64,000 nucleotides of DNA. It comes from Lysobacter sp. GTDB taxonomy: Bacteria; Pseudomonadota; Gammaproteobacteria; Xanthomonadales; Xanthomonadaceae. The stretch covers positions 62,001-126,000 of the forward strand of contig SSGH01000011.1 of the NCBI GenBank assembly GCA_008015835.1, read 5' to 3'. The position numbers and the translations under genes are program-made. The notes beneath the pieces were generated by a model. It saw only the letters and a program-made list of their open reading frames with translations. It did not search any database and had not been told where the DNA came from. Positions 19,215 to 28,301 of the stretch are shown here, one piece after another; positions within the stretch are counted from its first letter, which is position 1; each line of letters starts with the position of its first letter.

Positions 19215-20314
19215 GGGGCGGCGGTCTCGGAAGCGACAGCGGTCGCGGACGTGTTCAGATAGGTTCGCACGGCGCCGACCACGCGTTCTGTGTCGCGTTC
19301 CACGCCCAACACCAATTCGGAGGCGCGGCAGCTCAGCCAACGCCGGCCCACCACGAAGAAGCCGGGCTCGGGCGTGCGCCCGTAATCGGCGTACAGGTCC
19401 TGCGGCGAGCGAATGCCCGGCAGCGCGAGCCAATCCATGCGTTCCTGATAGCCGCCGCACCACAGCACGGCGTCGACCTCGACGCGCTCGCCGTCGGCGA
19501 ACACGACCGCGCGTCCGTCGGCGTCGGTCGCGCGCGCCGTCAGCCGCACGCCGCGCGCGGCGAGGATGGCGTCGCGGCAATTCGCGACCGGAATCGGGTC
19601 GCGCTTGCGCAGAATGCGGCCGATCGCGCTGTCGCGGTCGGCGTAGGCCACGCCGGTGAGATCGAGCCACCAAAACAAACTGCGGCCGAGCAAGCGGTTG
19701 GGCATCATCTTGCGAATGCGCCCGCGCGCCAGTACGACGCGACGCCCGGCTTCGATCAGTTCCAGCGCGATCTGGCGGCCGCTGGCGCCGTCGCCGACGA
19801 TGCAGACGGTGCGATCCGCGCCGAAGTCGTCGGGGTCGCGATATGCGCCCGCCGCGATCTGCTTCACGCTCGGGTCCAGCCGCGACGCGAACGCCGGTAT
19901 TTTTTGCGCCTGATTGGCGCCGGCGGCGTCGATCACGGTTCGGGCGCGCACGCTGCGGCCGTCGGCGAGGCGCGCGACGAAGGCGCCATTCGATGCGCTC
20001 GCGGCGTCGCGCTCCAGCCGTTCAACGCGCGTCGAAAGCGCGACGTCGATGCCGAGGCGTTCGACCACCGAGGCGAGGTAGTCGCCGTATTCGGCGCCGG
20101 ACGGATTGCCGTCGGCATCGCCGCTCATCGCGATCCCGCAGATCGAGGAATAGCGGCGCGGTGTGAACAACCGCAATCCGCGCGGCCGCCGCCGCCAGGT
20201 CTCGCCGACGCGTTCGTCGGCGTCCACGAGCAGGGCGTCGATGCCCGCGCGCTTGAGCTTGTGCGCGCAGGCGATGCCGAACTGACCCGCGCCGATGATG
20301 AGGCAATCGTGCAT
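19211..20314 (-). CDS. FAD-dependent monooxygenase-like oxidoreductase
   Basis: 367 residues. The FAD dinucleotide fold is at the N terminus (LIIGAGQFGIACAHKLKRAG). A second GxGxxG-like site (VCIVGDGASGRQIALELIEAGR, about residues 170-190) would bind NAD(P)H, and the C-terminal segment ends with a short FVVGRRW strand. This two-Rossmann pattern is that of flavin-containing or Baeyer-Villiger-type monooxygenases and lysine/ornithine hydroxylase relatives. The canonical FxGxxxHxxxW fingerprint is not seen, so the reaction is open. In this operon it may oxidise an ACP-bound acyl chain or a sulfur group. It lies one base downstream of the ACP gene and overlaps the exporter gene by 4 bp. Confidence 0.8.
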   Translation of the reverse strand: MHDCLIIGAGQFGIACAHKLKRAGIDALLVDADERVGETWRRRPRGLRLFTPRRYSSICGIAMSGDADGNPSGAEYGDYLASVVERLGIDVALSTRVERLERDAASASNGAFVARLADGRSVRARTVIDAAGANQAQKIPAFASRLDPSVKQIAAGAYRDPDDFGADRTVCIVGDGASGRQIALELIEAGRRVVLARGRIRKMMPNRLLGRSLFWWLDLTGVAYADRDSAIGRILRKRDPIPVANCRDAILAARGVRLTARATDADGRAVVFADGERVEVDAVLWCGGYQERMDWLALPGIRSPQDLYADYGRTPEPGFFVVGRRWLSCRASELVLGVERDTERVVGAVRTYLNTSATAVASETAAP

Positions 20315-20315
20315 A

Positions 20316-20639
20316 TCAAATCCCCAACAGTGTCTTTTCGTCGATCGCTTCGCCGTTGGCCTGCGCGCGCACGTACTGCGCTAACGCGTCGACGGTGACG
20401 AAGTCGAACGCGAGCCCCGGCTCCAGGGTCAGCCCGTACTCGGTTTCCAAGGCTTGCACCAAACCGACGCGCGCCATCGAATCGAGCCCGAGCGCGTCGA
20501 AGGACGTTTCGCCGGTCAAGGGCGTATCGAAATCGGGATCGGATTCGCGCAACAGGCGCAGCAGATGGCGACGGATCGCGTTGGCGACGGCCGCATCGGT
20601 GAGCGGGGGCGCGCCTTCGCCGGGCACGGACGCGTTCAT
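20316..20639 (-). CDS. acyl carrier protein
   Basis: 107 residues, a single ACP domain after a Pro-rich leader of about 12 residues. The 4'-phosphopantetheine attachment Ser54 sits in the signature GLDSMARVGL, followed by helix II and the typical EYGLTLEPGLAFDFVTVDALAQYV region. It would hold the acyl chain as a thioester after loading by the fatty acyl-AMP ligase. The start ATG overlaps the stop of that ligase gene (ATGA), supporting stoichiometric coupling. It is not the housekeeping AcpP because it lacks the fab context and its acidic profile. Confidence 0.93.
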   Translation of the reverse strand: MNASVPGEGAPPLTDAAVANAIRRHLLRLLRESDPDFDTPLTGETSFDALGLDSMARVGLVQALETEYGLTLEPGLAFDFVTVDALAQYVRAQANGEAIDEKTLLGI

Positions 20640-22423
20640 GGGGTCACCGCCGCTTCGGGCGTCGCGCGTTCTGATGCGTCGCGCTTTGACCCGTCGCGTT
20701 CGTTCGACGCCGCGAATTCGCCGCGCAGATACATTTGCGCGCATTTGCGACGCTGCAGTTTGCCGCTGGAGGTGCGCGGAATGCCGCCTTGCTCGACCAC
20801 GACCAGGGCTTTCAGCGTCAACTCGTGGGCTTGCGTCATCGCCGTGCGCACGCGCTCGACGATCGCGGGCCGGTCGACTGCGGTCAGCGGCATGCCGCGC
20901 GGCAGTTCCAACAGCGCCGCCACGCCGCCGCCGCTGCTCTCGTCGAGCGCGAACGCCGCGGCGAACGCGCCGACCGCGCGCGGTTCTCGTTCGAGCGCCG
21001 CCGCGACGATGGTGGCTTCCAGATCGGTCGGATAGTAGTTGCGGCCGCGGAGAATGATCAGCTCCTTGATCCGTCCGGTGACGTGGACGCGATCGCCCAG
21101 CATGAACCCTAAATCGCCGGTGCGCAGGAATGCGCCATCGCAATCGGGGCTGCGCGCGCCGAACGTCGCCGCGCTCGCGTCGGCGTTGCGCCAATAGCCC
21201 GAGGCGACGCTCGGCCCGGCGAACCACAGCTCGCCGACCTCGCCGTCGGCGCGCCGCGCGCCGGTCTCGGGATCGACGACGATCAGTCGGTGACCGGCCA
21301 CCACCGCGCCGCAGCACACCACCGCTTGCGCATCGACGGCGTCCGCTTCGACCGGCCGCGCGCGTCCCTGCGCCAGCGCCTTGCGCTCGACGTGGACGAC
21401 GCGATGCTCGGGCGCGGTCGCGCCGCCGGAGACGATCAAGGTCGCTTCGGCCAAGCCGTAGCAGGGCTTCACCGCGTCGGCGGAGAGCCCATACGGCGCG
21501 AACGCCGCGACGAATCGCGTCACCGTCTCCGCGTTCACCGGCTCGGCGCCGCAGTACAGCCCGTCCAGCGACGACAGATCCAAGTCCGGCGGAATCTGAT
21601 CGCGCGGGATGTGCGCGCACATCTCCAAAGCGAAGTTCGGCGCGGGCGAAATCGAAATCTTGTAGCGCTGAATCAGCCGCAGCCAGCGCAGCGGCCGCTG
21701 CAGGAAATGCAGCGGCGAAATGAAGGCGACCTGGCCGCCGAGCGCCAGCGGCGCGAGGCTCATGCCGATCAAGCCCATGTCGTGGAACTGCGGCAGCCAG
21801 CCGCCGCAGCAGAAATATTCCGCCATCGGGCCGGAGTCCCGAACGGCGCGCAAATTCGCCAGCAATTGGGCGTGAGTGACCATCACGCCTTTCGGATGGC
21901 CGGTGGAGCCGGAGGTGTACTGCAGGAACGCGACATCATCGCCGCCGACGCGCGGCGCGTTCGTCGCCTCGGCCGCATCCGCGGCGTCGGCCGCGCGTTC
22001 GGTCAGCACGCGCAAACCGGAGGCTTCGGCGTTCAAACCGGCCAGCACCGTGGCGCGCAATTCGTCGGTCGTCACCACCGCGACGCTGTGCGCATCCTCC
22101 AGAATCAGGCGCAGGCGTTCGTATTGATGCCGATTGCGGGCCACGTTCGCGGGCACCGCGGACGTGCCCGCGTAAAGGCAGGCGAAAAACCCGATCAAGA
22201 ATTCGATGCCCGAATGGAACAGCAGCAGCACCGGCGCATCCGCCGCGCCTTCGCGCCGCAGTACGCTCGCCAGCGCGCGCGCGCGTCGCCGCAGTTCGCC
22301 GTACTCGAGCGTCTCCTCCTGCGCGTCGCCGTCGGCGAGGAAACTGGCCGCGCGCGCGGTCGGCTGCGTCGCCGCGTAATGATCGATGCAGTCGAGCAGG
22401 GTGTTCGCGGTATCAAGCCGCAT
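20636..22423 (-). CDS. fatty acyl-AMP ligase (FAAL), ANL superfamily
   Basis: 595 residues from the ATG at 22423. The AMP-binding core motif YTSGSTGHPKGVMVTH is near residue 190. The FAAL-typical GGWLPQFHDMGLIG, the motif YGLAEATLIVSGG, the acidic TGDLGFM and the hinge/Lys region (GRIKELIILRGRNYYP, then RTSSGKLQRRKC) are in order. This set distinguishes FAALs, which pass acyl-adenylates to ACP, from CoA ligases. It overlaps the desulfurase gene upstream by 11 bp and the ACP downstream by 4 bp, so ACP loading is the obvious role. The C-terminal 35 residues are a charged tail. Confidence 0.93.
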   Translation of the reverse strand: MRLDTANTLLDCIDHYAATQPTARAASFLADGDAQEETLEYGELRRRARALASVLRREGAADAPVLLLFHSGIEFLIGFFACLYAGTSAVPANVARNRHQYERLRLILEDAHSVAVVTTDELRATVLAGLNAEASGLRVLTERAADAADAAEATNAPRVGGDDVAFLQYTSGSTGHPKGVMVTHAQLLANLRAVRDSGPMAEYFCCGGWLPQFHDMGLIGMSLAPLALGGQVAFISPLHFLQRPLRWLRLIQRYKISISPAPNFALEMCAHIPRDQIPPDLDLSSLDGLYCGAEPVNAETVTRFVAAFAPYGLSADAVKPCYGLAEATLIVSGGATAPEHRVVHVERKALAQGRARPVEADAVDAQAVVCCGAVVAGHRLIVVDPETGARRADGEVGELWFAGPSVASGYWRNADASAATFGARSPDCDGAFLRTGDLGFMLGDRVHVTGRIKELIILRGRNYYPTDLEATIVAAALEREPRAVGAFAAAFALDESSGGGVAALLELPRGMPLTAVDRPAIVERVRTAMTQAHELTLKALVVVEQGGIPRTSSGKLQRRKCAQMYLRGEFAASNERDGSKRDASERATPEAAVTP

Positions 22424-23612
22424 GGGGAGCCTCCTTGCGTATCGGGTTGGCGATCGAATCCAACAGCGCCACGCTTTTGTCGATCGCCTCGCACAGGCGC
22501 GCGATCGCCGCCTCGTCGGTGTCGGCGTGCAGACTGAGGCGCAGCGTCGCGCGAATGCGGTCTTCGGGCAGGCCGATCGCGCGCAGCACATGCGACAGCG
22601 CCGCCGCCTTATTGTTGCTGCAGGCCGCGCCCAGCGACACTTGCATGTCGTGGCTGTGATCGAGAATCGCGGCCAGCGCTTCGGCGCGGACGCCTGGAAT
22701 GGTGACGCTGAGCGTGTTCGGCAAACGCGCGTCGTCCGCGGCGGGGCCGTTGAAGACGACGTTCGCGACTTTGCCGCGCAGGCCGTCGCGCAGCGTCTCG
22801 CGCAGCGCGCGCATGCGCGCGATGCCTGCATCGAGATCGCTGCGCGCGTGATCGGCGGCCGCGCCCATCGCGGCGATGCTCGCCAGCGCTTCGGTGCCGC
22901 CGCGCAGCCCGCGCTCCTGGCCGCCGCCGTGCAGCAGCGGCGCGAGTTCCACGCCTGTGCGCAGATACAGCCCGCCGACGCCTTTTGGCCCGCAGAACTT
23001 GTGCGCGGCGAACGACAGACTGTCGACGCCCAGCGCATGCGCGTCCACCGGCCGCTTGCCGATGGCTTGCACCGCATCGGTGTGGACATGGATGCCGCGC
23101 CCGCGCAGCGCTTCGGCGATCGCCGCGATCGGCTGCACCGCGCCGATTTCGTTGTTCGCCAACATCACCGACACCAGCCGCGTGTCCGGCCGCAGCGCGT
23201 CGATCACGGCCTGCGGGCGAATCAGGCCCTCGGCGTCGGGCGCGACCACGGTGAGCGCGACGTTGCGATAGCGCTGCAGATAGTGCGCGACTTCCAGCAC
23301 CGAGGCGTGTTCGATCGCGGACACGATCATGTGGCACTCGCCGCCGGGTTCGCGCGCGCGCAGCGCGTCGATCGCGCCTTTCAACGCCCAGTTGTTGGCT
23401 TCGGTGCCGCCGGAGGTGAACACGATCTCCTCGCGGTCGGCGCCGATCAGCGCGGCGACCGCCGCGCGCGCGTTCGCCATCAGCGCGCGCGATGCCTTCG
23501 CCATGCGGTAGTGGCTCGACGGGTTCGCGAACGTGCGCAGCGCGTTCAGCAGCGCCTCCTGCGCGGGGGCGCACATCGGCGTGGTGGCGTTGAAGTCGAA
23601 ATAACCGTCCAT
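22413..23612 (-). CDS. NifS/IscS-type cysteine desulfurase (PLP enzyme)
   Basis: 399 residues starting MDGYFDFNATTPM. Fold type I aminotransferase motifs are complete: TSGGTEANNWALKGA near 66-80, AIEHASV near 100, the PLP Lys205 in FAAHKFCGPKGVGG, and the active-site Cys331 in LGAACSNNKAAALSHVLRA. The C-terminal small domain is present. NifS-class enzymes take sulfane sulfur from cysteine to form an enzyme persulfide. Its partner IscU-like gene is 11 bp upstream, but none of the remaining isc genes (iscR, iscA, hscBA, fdx) is here. The setting in an acyl-activation operon suggests dedicated sulfur supply or maturation of one Fe-S protein rather than general assembly. Confidence 0.93.
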   Translation of the reverse strand: MDGYFDFNATTPMCAPAQEALLNALRTFANPSSHYRMAKASRALMANARAAVAALIGADREEIVFTSGGTEANNWALKGAIDALRAREPGGECHMIVSAIEHASVLEVAHYLQRYRNVALTVVAPDAEGLIRPQAVIDALRPDTRLVSVMLANNEIGAVQPIAAIAEALRGRGIHVHTDAVQAIGKRPVDAHALGVDSLSFAAHKFCGPKGVGGLYLRTGVELAPLLHGGGQERGLRGGTEALASIAAMGAAADHARSDLDAGIARMRALRETLRDGLRGKVANVVFNGPAADDARLPNTLSVTIPGVRAEALAAILDHSHDMQVSLGAACSNNKAAALSHVLRAIGLPEDRIRATLRLSLHADTDEAAIARLCEAIDKSVALLDSIANPIRKEAPHAA

Positions 23613-23623
23613 GGATCGGCGCC

Positions 23624-23986
23624 TCAGCGGTCGTCGGGCGAAGCGTTCAACTGCGCGAACAACGACCGCAGCATCTCCAGACAATGCATCTGCGACGGTT
23701 CCAACTCGCCCAACAGCGCTTCGATGGCCTCCGGAGCGGTGGTCGCGGCATCGCGCAGCGATTTATTTTCGACGTGTTCGCAAAATGCGTTGCCGGTCGC
23801 GAGCGACGTCGCGCAGCCCCAGGCCTGATAGCGCGCTTCCGCGATGCGATCGCCTTCGATCCGCAGATCGACGCGCAAGCGGTCGCCGCAGACCGGATTG
23901 CCCAACTCGAGCGTGCGCGAAGCGTCGGGCAATTCGCCCGTGTGGGTCGGGTTCGAGAAATGTCGGACGATGATGTCGTTGAACAT
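23624..23986 (-). CDS. IscU/NifU-N-type Fe-S cluster scaffold
   Basis: 120 residues. The three cluster-ligand cysteines of IscU are in place: Cys33 (NPVCGDRL), Cys58 (AWGCATSLA) and Cys102 (QMHCLEML). The conserved LPPVK chaperone-binding loop of classic IscU is not recognised between the second and third Cys, so HscA-independent use is likely. It ends shortly after the third Cys motif. It is directly upstream of the desulfurase and would accept sulfur from it. It might build a cluster for an operon enzyme, or act as a sulfur relay to an acyl substrate. No Fe-S enzyme is encoded in the operon. Confidence 0.88.
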   Translation of the reverse strand: MFNDIIVRHFSNPTHTGELPDASRTLELGNPVCGDRLRVDLRIEGDRIAEARYQAWGCATSLATGNAFCEHVENKSLRDAATTAPEAIEALLGELEPSQMHCLEMLRSLFAQLNASPDDR

Positions 23987-24054
23987 GACGGGGAGCACCG
24001 AAGAAGGGGGGACGCCGAAGAGACCGTGAACCGCGCGCGGCGGCCGTTCGAGAT

Positions 24055-25254
24055 TCAGACCACCAGCGGACATTCGCTGAGCGCGGCGCCGTCTTCGTCC
24101 ATCTTGCGTTCGAGATTCACCGCGCAGCAGCCGAATTCCAGCGAAGTCGGCGCGCGCATGATGTATTCGATGCGCTGACCGCTGCGTCCGGACGGGCTTT
24201 CGCCGGGCAGCAGGCGCACGAGATCCTCGCTCATGATCATGCCCGGCGTGGACATCGAGAACGGGTCGAGTACGCCCAACACGCCCTGTTCGCCCGCGGC
24301 GACTTCGCGACTGAGGTCGTTGACGTCGCGGACGGTGATGTGCGCGTAGGGCGAGACGTGCTTGACCTGATGCTCGTCTTCGATCGCCAACATGCTCGAC
24401 TCGACCAAACCGTAAATGTCGCGGATCGACGACGCCGGCAGGCCGAGATATTCCTCGCCCAGCAGATTGAATTCGCGGCGCGAAATCATCCGCCCGTCGT
24501 AACGCTTCCAGCCGCCGAGCGTGATGATGCGGCTGCCGCGATCGAGCGACAGCTTGCGGCCGCTCTGTTTGACGAAGAGCATCAGACGATGGATCAGGAA
24601 CGGCGGGCCGATGATGTGCCGGGTGAAGCGGCCTTCCCACGCCTGCAACTGCAGCAGCGCGTCTTCGGGCGAGAACCGGTCGCCGCGCACCATGAAACGA
24701 TGGGTGTCGAGCAGCCCGGACAGCATGTTCAGCGCCTTGAGCATCCCCATCTCGGGGATTTCCTCGGTCGAGGGGCTGACGTAGAGGCCGGCACCCTTGA
24801 AGAAGCCGAAGAATTCGCGATACATCGCGTAGATCGCGGTGACCGACAGATCGACCGTCTGCGTGCAGCGCCGCGAAATGCTGGGAATGCCGCTGGTGCC
24901 GGTGCTGCGCATTTCGTGTTCGATCGCGTTCAGCGGCTTCGACAGCAGCTCGTGGCTGGTGTTGGACCTGAACTTGGCGATCGGAATCAGCGGAATGCGG
25001 ATCAAATCGTCATAGCCGCGAATAGCGTCGGGATGCAGATCGCGACCACGACAGGCTTCGCGGTAGTAGCGGTTGTGCTCGTAGTGGAAGCGGAACGCTT
25101 CGCGGATCAGATCGGCCTTGATCCGGTCGAGCTGCGCCTGCGGCAGGCGATACAGTTCCGACACCGATGCGGCGACCGCTTTCATCGGATCGAGTCCGAG
25201 CGCGCGCAGCGACAGAACGGACGCGGAAGAGGGATCGGCAGGATTGGGGGACAT
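24055..25254 (-). CDS. LuxE-family acyl-protein synthetase-like adenylating enzyme
   Basis: 399 residues from the ATG at 25254, which has the operon's best ribosome site (AAGGAGAG) and a GTG codon directly before it. The layout matches LuxE/PaaK-like proteins: an N-terminal helical part (FRFHYEHNRYYREAC), the Ser/Thr/Gly motif EMRSTGTSGIPS for ATP, GGWKRYDGRMI, and the YGLVESSMLA core followed by DPFSMSTPGMIMSEDLVRL. LuxE activates fatty acids as acyl-AMP and keeps them on a Cys for reduction. There is no LuxC reductase gene nearby, so the acyl group may go elsewhere, perhaps to the sulfur chemistry of the adjacent genes. It is the first gene of the eight-gene operon. Confidence 0.82.
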   Translation of the reverse strand: MSPNPADPSSASVLSLRALGLDPMKAVAASVSELYRLPQAQLDRIKADLIREAFRFHYEHNRYYREACRGRDLHPDAIRGYDDLIRIPLIPIAKFRSNTSHELLSKPLNAIEHEMRSTGTSGIPSISRRCTQTVDLSVTAIYAMYREFFGFFKGAGLYVSPSTEEIPEMGMLKALNMLSGLLDTHRFMVRGDRFSPEDALLQLQAWEGRFTRHIIGPPFLIHRLMLFVKQSGRKLSLDRGSRIITLGGWKRYDGRMISRREFNLLGEEYLGLPASSIRDIYGLVESSMLAIEDEHQVKHVSPYAHITVRDVNDLSREVAAGEQGVLGVLDPFSMSTPGMIMSEDLVRLLPGESPSGRSGQRIEYIMRAPTSLEFGCCAVNLERKMDEDGAALSECPLVV

Positions 25255-25650
25255 CACGTTTCTCTCCTTAGAAACCGTCGGGGCGGCGATGCACGCTTCG
25301 CCCCGTCGCTCATCTTAGCGGTCCACCGGTCGGCGGCGCATGCGCGGCGTCAAACCGGCGAGCGGCGGAAGGCGGAGGGGCTCGAATTCGCCGCGGCGTC
25401 TTCGTCGGCGCATATCGACGGCGACCTAGCCCTGGCTACGGACGATCGGGGGAAATCAGGCCATTCCTGCGGCTATGGCCGTCGGGCGGACCCTTCGCGC
25501 GCCCCGGCCGTGCGCGCGGGACGACGCTACGCCATTCCAGCGCCTTGGCGTCGCGTCGCGCGAGACATGAGCGGGCCGGCGGCGACGGGCGTTGGCGTTC
25601 GCGACGCGTCCAGGGCGTGAACGCGTTCGGAGTCGGATGCGCGCGGGGCG
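25255..25650. other. Intergenic region between the operon start and tRNA-Arg
   Basis: It holds the operon's ribosome site (AAGGAGAG, minus strand) and presumably its promoter, which I cannot place with confidence. No ORF with protein-like features, repeat or hairpin stands out. Confidence 0.5.
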
Positions 25651-25679
25651 TTGACCTTCGCGCGCGATCCCGGCACAAT
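25651..25679 (+). promoter_or_regulatory. Promoter for tRNA-Arg(ACG)
   Basis: TTGACC (25651-25656), 17 bp, CACAAT (25674-25679). The start point would be about 25686, ten bases before the mature 5' end. Confidence 0.5.
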
Positions 25680-25695
25680 TCCGCTCCTTGACTCT

Positions 25696-25772
25696 GCGCC
25701 CGTAGCTCAGCTGGATAGAGCACCAGGCTACGAACTTGGGGGTCGGAGGTTCGAATCCTTCCGGGCGCGCCA
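25696..25772 (+). tRNA. tRNA-Arg(ACG)
   Basis: 77 nt. Acceptor GCGCCCG / CGGGCGC, D arm TAGCTCAGCTGGATAGAGCA, anticodon loop CTACGAA giving ACG (A34 to be deaminated to inosine by TadA), T-loop GGTTCGAATCC, encoded CCA. It reads CGU/CGC/CGA. Confidence 0.97.
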
Positions 25773-25778
25773 TACACG

Positions 25779-25812
25779 AAAAGCCGACGAACGCGAGTTC
25801 GCCGGCTTTTTT
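25779..25812 (+). terminator. Terminator after tRNA-Arg(ACG)
   Basis: A 14-bp stem with one mismatch (25779-25792 with 25797-25810, loop GCGA) is followed by a T run ending at 25812. The A-rich left arm also gives T residues on the minus strand, so it may serve the MbtH gene too. Confidence 0.85.
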
Positions 25813-25935
25813 CTTGGCGGTTTCGCCCAACGAGTTCAGCGACCGCCGAAGGCCGCGACAGATGCCGGCGGCTCGTATGTTACGCGGCGCATTCGGTATC
25901 GATCCGCCCGCACCGAAGCGCAAGAAACGCCGCGC

Positions 25936-26145
25936 TCAGAGCCCTTCGCGCGCCATCCGATCGCGCAGCGATTTCGGGCGCATATCGGTCCAAACCTCCT
26001 GGATGTGCGCGAGACAGGCGGCCTTATCGCCGCGGAACCCATCCCCCTGCCAACCGAGCGGAATCTCGCGATGCGCGGGCCAAATCGAGTACTGCTCTTC
26101 GTGGTTGACCACGACGATGTAGAGCGTGGTGTCTTCGTCCGACAT
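25936..26145 (-). CDS. MbtH-family protein, solitary
   Basis: 69 residues. [32 protein letters not shown] and [12 protein letters not shown] are the diagnostic MbtH motifs, including the invariant Trp residues. MbtH proteins bind the adenylation domains of non-ribosomal peptide synthetases and are needed for their folding or activity. No NRPS is in this window, so it must act in trans on an NRPS encoded elsewhere, or on one of the stand-alone adenylating enzymes. It is flanked by tRNA-Arg and by an ABC exporter on the same strand. The 163-bp spacer to the tRNA contains the shared terminator. Confidence 0.93.
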   Translation of the reverse strand: MSDEDTTLYIVVVNHEEQYSIWPAHREIPLGWQGDGFRGDKAACLAHIQEVWTDMRPKSLRDRMAREGL

Positions 26146-26249
26146 GGCGGGCTCCGTTCTCGGCGGCATCGGCGGCGCATGCGCGGGCGCACGACCCGCA
26201 GCGCCGCATGCTACGCCTTTCGCGGATGCGGTGGACGGCGCGCGTCTCG

Positions 26250-26277
26250 GCGAAGGTCGAGCGAAGGTCGAGCGAAG
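26250..26277. repeat. 11-bp tandem repeat
   Basis: GCGAAGGTCGA occurs twice in direct succession (26250-26260, 26261-26271), with a partial third unit to 26277. It is in the gap between the ABC exporter stop and MbtH. Confidence 0.6.
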
Positions 26278-26329
26278 TTTCGGCGAACGAGCGACGAACG
26301 CGCCGCGAACCGTCGGCGCCGCAGCGGCC

Positions 26330-28090
26330 TCAGTCGAGGAACTGCAGACGCGCCAGTTCGGCGTACAGCCCGTCCTGCGCCAACAGTTCCTCGTGCGTGC
26401 CTTCGGCCACGATCCGGCCCTTGTCCATGACCACGATGCGATCGGCCTGGAGCACGGTGGCGAGACGGTGCGCGATCACCAGCGTGGTGCGGCCGCGCAT
26501 CAGGTTCTCCAGCGCGTGCTGCACGGCGCGCTCGCTTTGCGCGTCGAGCGCGGACGTGGCTTCGTCCAACAGCAGCACCGGCGCGTCCTTGAGCAGGGCG
26601 CGGGCGATGGCGATGCGCTGCTGCTGGCCGCCGGACAGGCGCACGCCGCGTTCGCCCAGTTCCTCGTCGTAGCCTTTGGGTAGCTCGCTCAGGAAGTCGT
26701 GCGCTTCGGCCCGACGCGCGGCGGCGGCGACCTCCTCGTCGGTGGCGTCGAGCCGGCCGTAGCGGATGTTGTCGCGCGCGCTGGCGGCGAACAGCGTGGG
26801 TTGCTGCGGCACCAGACCGATGCGTTCGCGCAACGCTGCGGGATCGACCTCGCGCAGATCGACGCCGTCGACCTCGATGCGGCCGTCCTGCGGGTCGTAG
26901 AAGCGCAGCAGCAGGCCGAACACCGTGCTTTTGCCGGCGCCGGACGGGCCGACCAGCGCAACGGTTTCGCCGGGGCGGATGTGCAGATCGACGCCGTCCA
27001 GCGCCGGCAGATCCGGCCGCGACGGGTAGTGGAAACGTACGTTCCGCAGGCGCAATTCGCCGCGCAGCGGTTGCGGCAGCGGCGTCGGTTCGACCGGGGC
27101 GACGATGTTCGCGCGCTCGTCCAGCAGTTCGCCGATACGGCTCATGCCGCCCGCCGCGCGCTGCAGGTCGCTCCACACTTCGGCCAGCGCAGCGACCGAA
27201 CCGCCGCCGATCAGCGCGTACAGCACGAACTGGGCGAGCAGGCCCTGGGTCATGCGCCCGGCGATCACATCGTGCGCGCCGGTCCACAGCACCAGCGTGA
27301 TCGCGCCGAAGAACAGCATGATCGCGGCCGCGGTGGCGATCGCCTGTACGCCGATGCGTTTGCGCGCGGCGAGCACCGCGACCCGGATCGCGGTGGAGAA
27401 TCGTCCGCGCTCGTAAGGCTCGCGCGCGTGAGCCTGCACCGTGCGCACCGCGCCGAGCGTTTCGCTGGCGAGCGCGTTGGCGTCGGCGAGCCGATCCTGG
27501 CTGTTGCGCGAGATTTTCTCCAACAGCCGGCCGGCCAGCACCATCGGCGTCACCGCCAGCGGAATGCCGACGATCGCCCACACCGCCAATCGCGGGCTGG
27601 TGAAAAACATCATCGTCACCGCGCCGATCGAGGTGATCGAACTGCGCAGCGCGATCGACATCGTGCTGCCGACCATCGAACGCAGCAGTTCGGTGTCCGC
27701 GGTGAGCCGCGACACCAGCTCGCCGGTGCGCGTGCGTTCGTAGAAATCCGCGTCCAGGCCGATCAAGTGGCCGTAGAACTGCTCGCGCAGTTCCGCGACC
27801 ACGCGTTCGCCCAGCAGCGACACGAAGAAAAATCGCAGCGCCGTAGCGATCGCCAGCGCCACCGCTACCGCGAACAGCAGCAGGAACGCGCGATCGATAT
27901 CGCCCGCGCTGCCGCTGCGGAAGCCCTCGTCGATCATCGTTTTCGCGGCGGTCGGCATCGTGAGCGTCGCGCTGGACGACGCCGCCAACGCGGCGAGCCA
28001 CGCCGCGAACAGCGTCCGGTGACGACGCACGAACGGCCACAGGGCGCGCAGGCTGCCGAGTTTGGCTTTGGGTTTTTCCGATGAGGACAT
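26330..28090 (-). CDS. ABC exporter, fused transmembrane and ATPase half-transporter
   Basis: 586 residues from the ATG at 28090, chosen because the frame upstream is Arg-rich with no family similarity. A six-TM ABC exporter domain (about 20-320) has the coupling segment [28 protein letters not shown]. The nucleotide-binding domain has Walker [11 protein letters not shown]-loop [11 protein letters not shown], signature LSGGQQQR, Walker [13 protein letters not shown] and switch HRLATV. It acts as a homodimer moving lipids, drugs or peptides out of the cytoplasm, like MsbA/BmrA. The neighbour MbtH hints at natural-product export, but the spacing (184 bp) does not prove an operon. Confidence 0.93.
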   Translation of the reverse strand: MSSSEKPKAKLGSLRALWPFVRRHRTLFAAWLAALAASSSATLTMPTAAKTMIDEGFRSGSAGDIDRAFLLLFAVAVALAIATALRFFFVSLLGERVVAELREQFYGHLIGLDADFYERTRTGELVSRLTADTELLRSMVGSTMSIALRSSITSIGAVTMMFFTSPRLAVWAIVGIPLAVTPMVLAGRLLEKISRNSQDRLADANALASETLGAVRTVQAHAREPYERGRFSTAIRVAVLAARKRIGVQAIATAAAIMLFFGAITLVLWTGAHDVIAGRMTQGLLAQFVLYALIGGGSVAALAEVWSDLQRAAGGMSRIGELLDERANIVAPVEPTPLPQPLRGELRLRNVRFHYPSRPDLPALDGVDLHIRPGETVALVGPSGAGKSTVFGLLLRFYDPQDGRIEVDGVDLREVDPAALRERIGLVPQQPTLFAASARDNIRYGRLDATDEEVAAAARRAEAHDFLSELPKGYDEELGERGVRLSGGQQQRIAIARALLKDAPVLLLDEATSALDAQSERAVQHALENLMRGRTTLVIAHRLATVLQADRIVVMDKGRIVAEGTHEELLAQDGLYAELARLQFLD

Positions 28091-28301
28091 GCGGTTCCGG
28101 CGAAAAGAGCGATCGAGGAGCGTGTCGAAGGAGAGCCGGCGGCCCTCTCCATCGCGCGTCGCCGCGAAACGGGCGAGGCGCGCGGCGGTCGTCGGCGCGA
28201 GCGGAGTGCGAAGCGGAAGGCGGGGGGCGAGATGATCGCGAACGCATCGACGCCTCGCTCGCGACGGTCCGAGCGTCGAGGCGGCGTGGCGCATGCGTCG
28301 G

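Noticed and set aside
15405-19262. 1285-codon frame on the plus strand opposite the exporter
   Set aside because: The translation is Arg/Gln/His/Asp-rich with no domain, while the opposite strand encodes a clear MMPL exporter.
25696-25772. tRNA as integration site of an island (att site)
   Set aside because: No second copy of the tRNA 3' end or integrase gene is present in the window.
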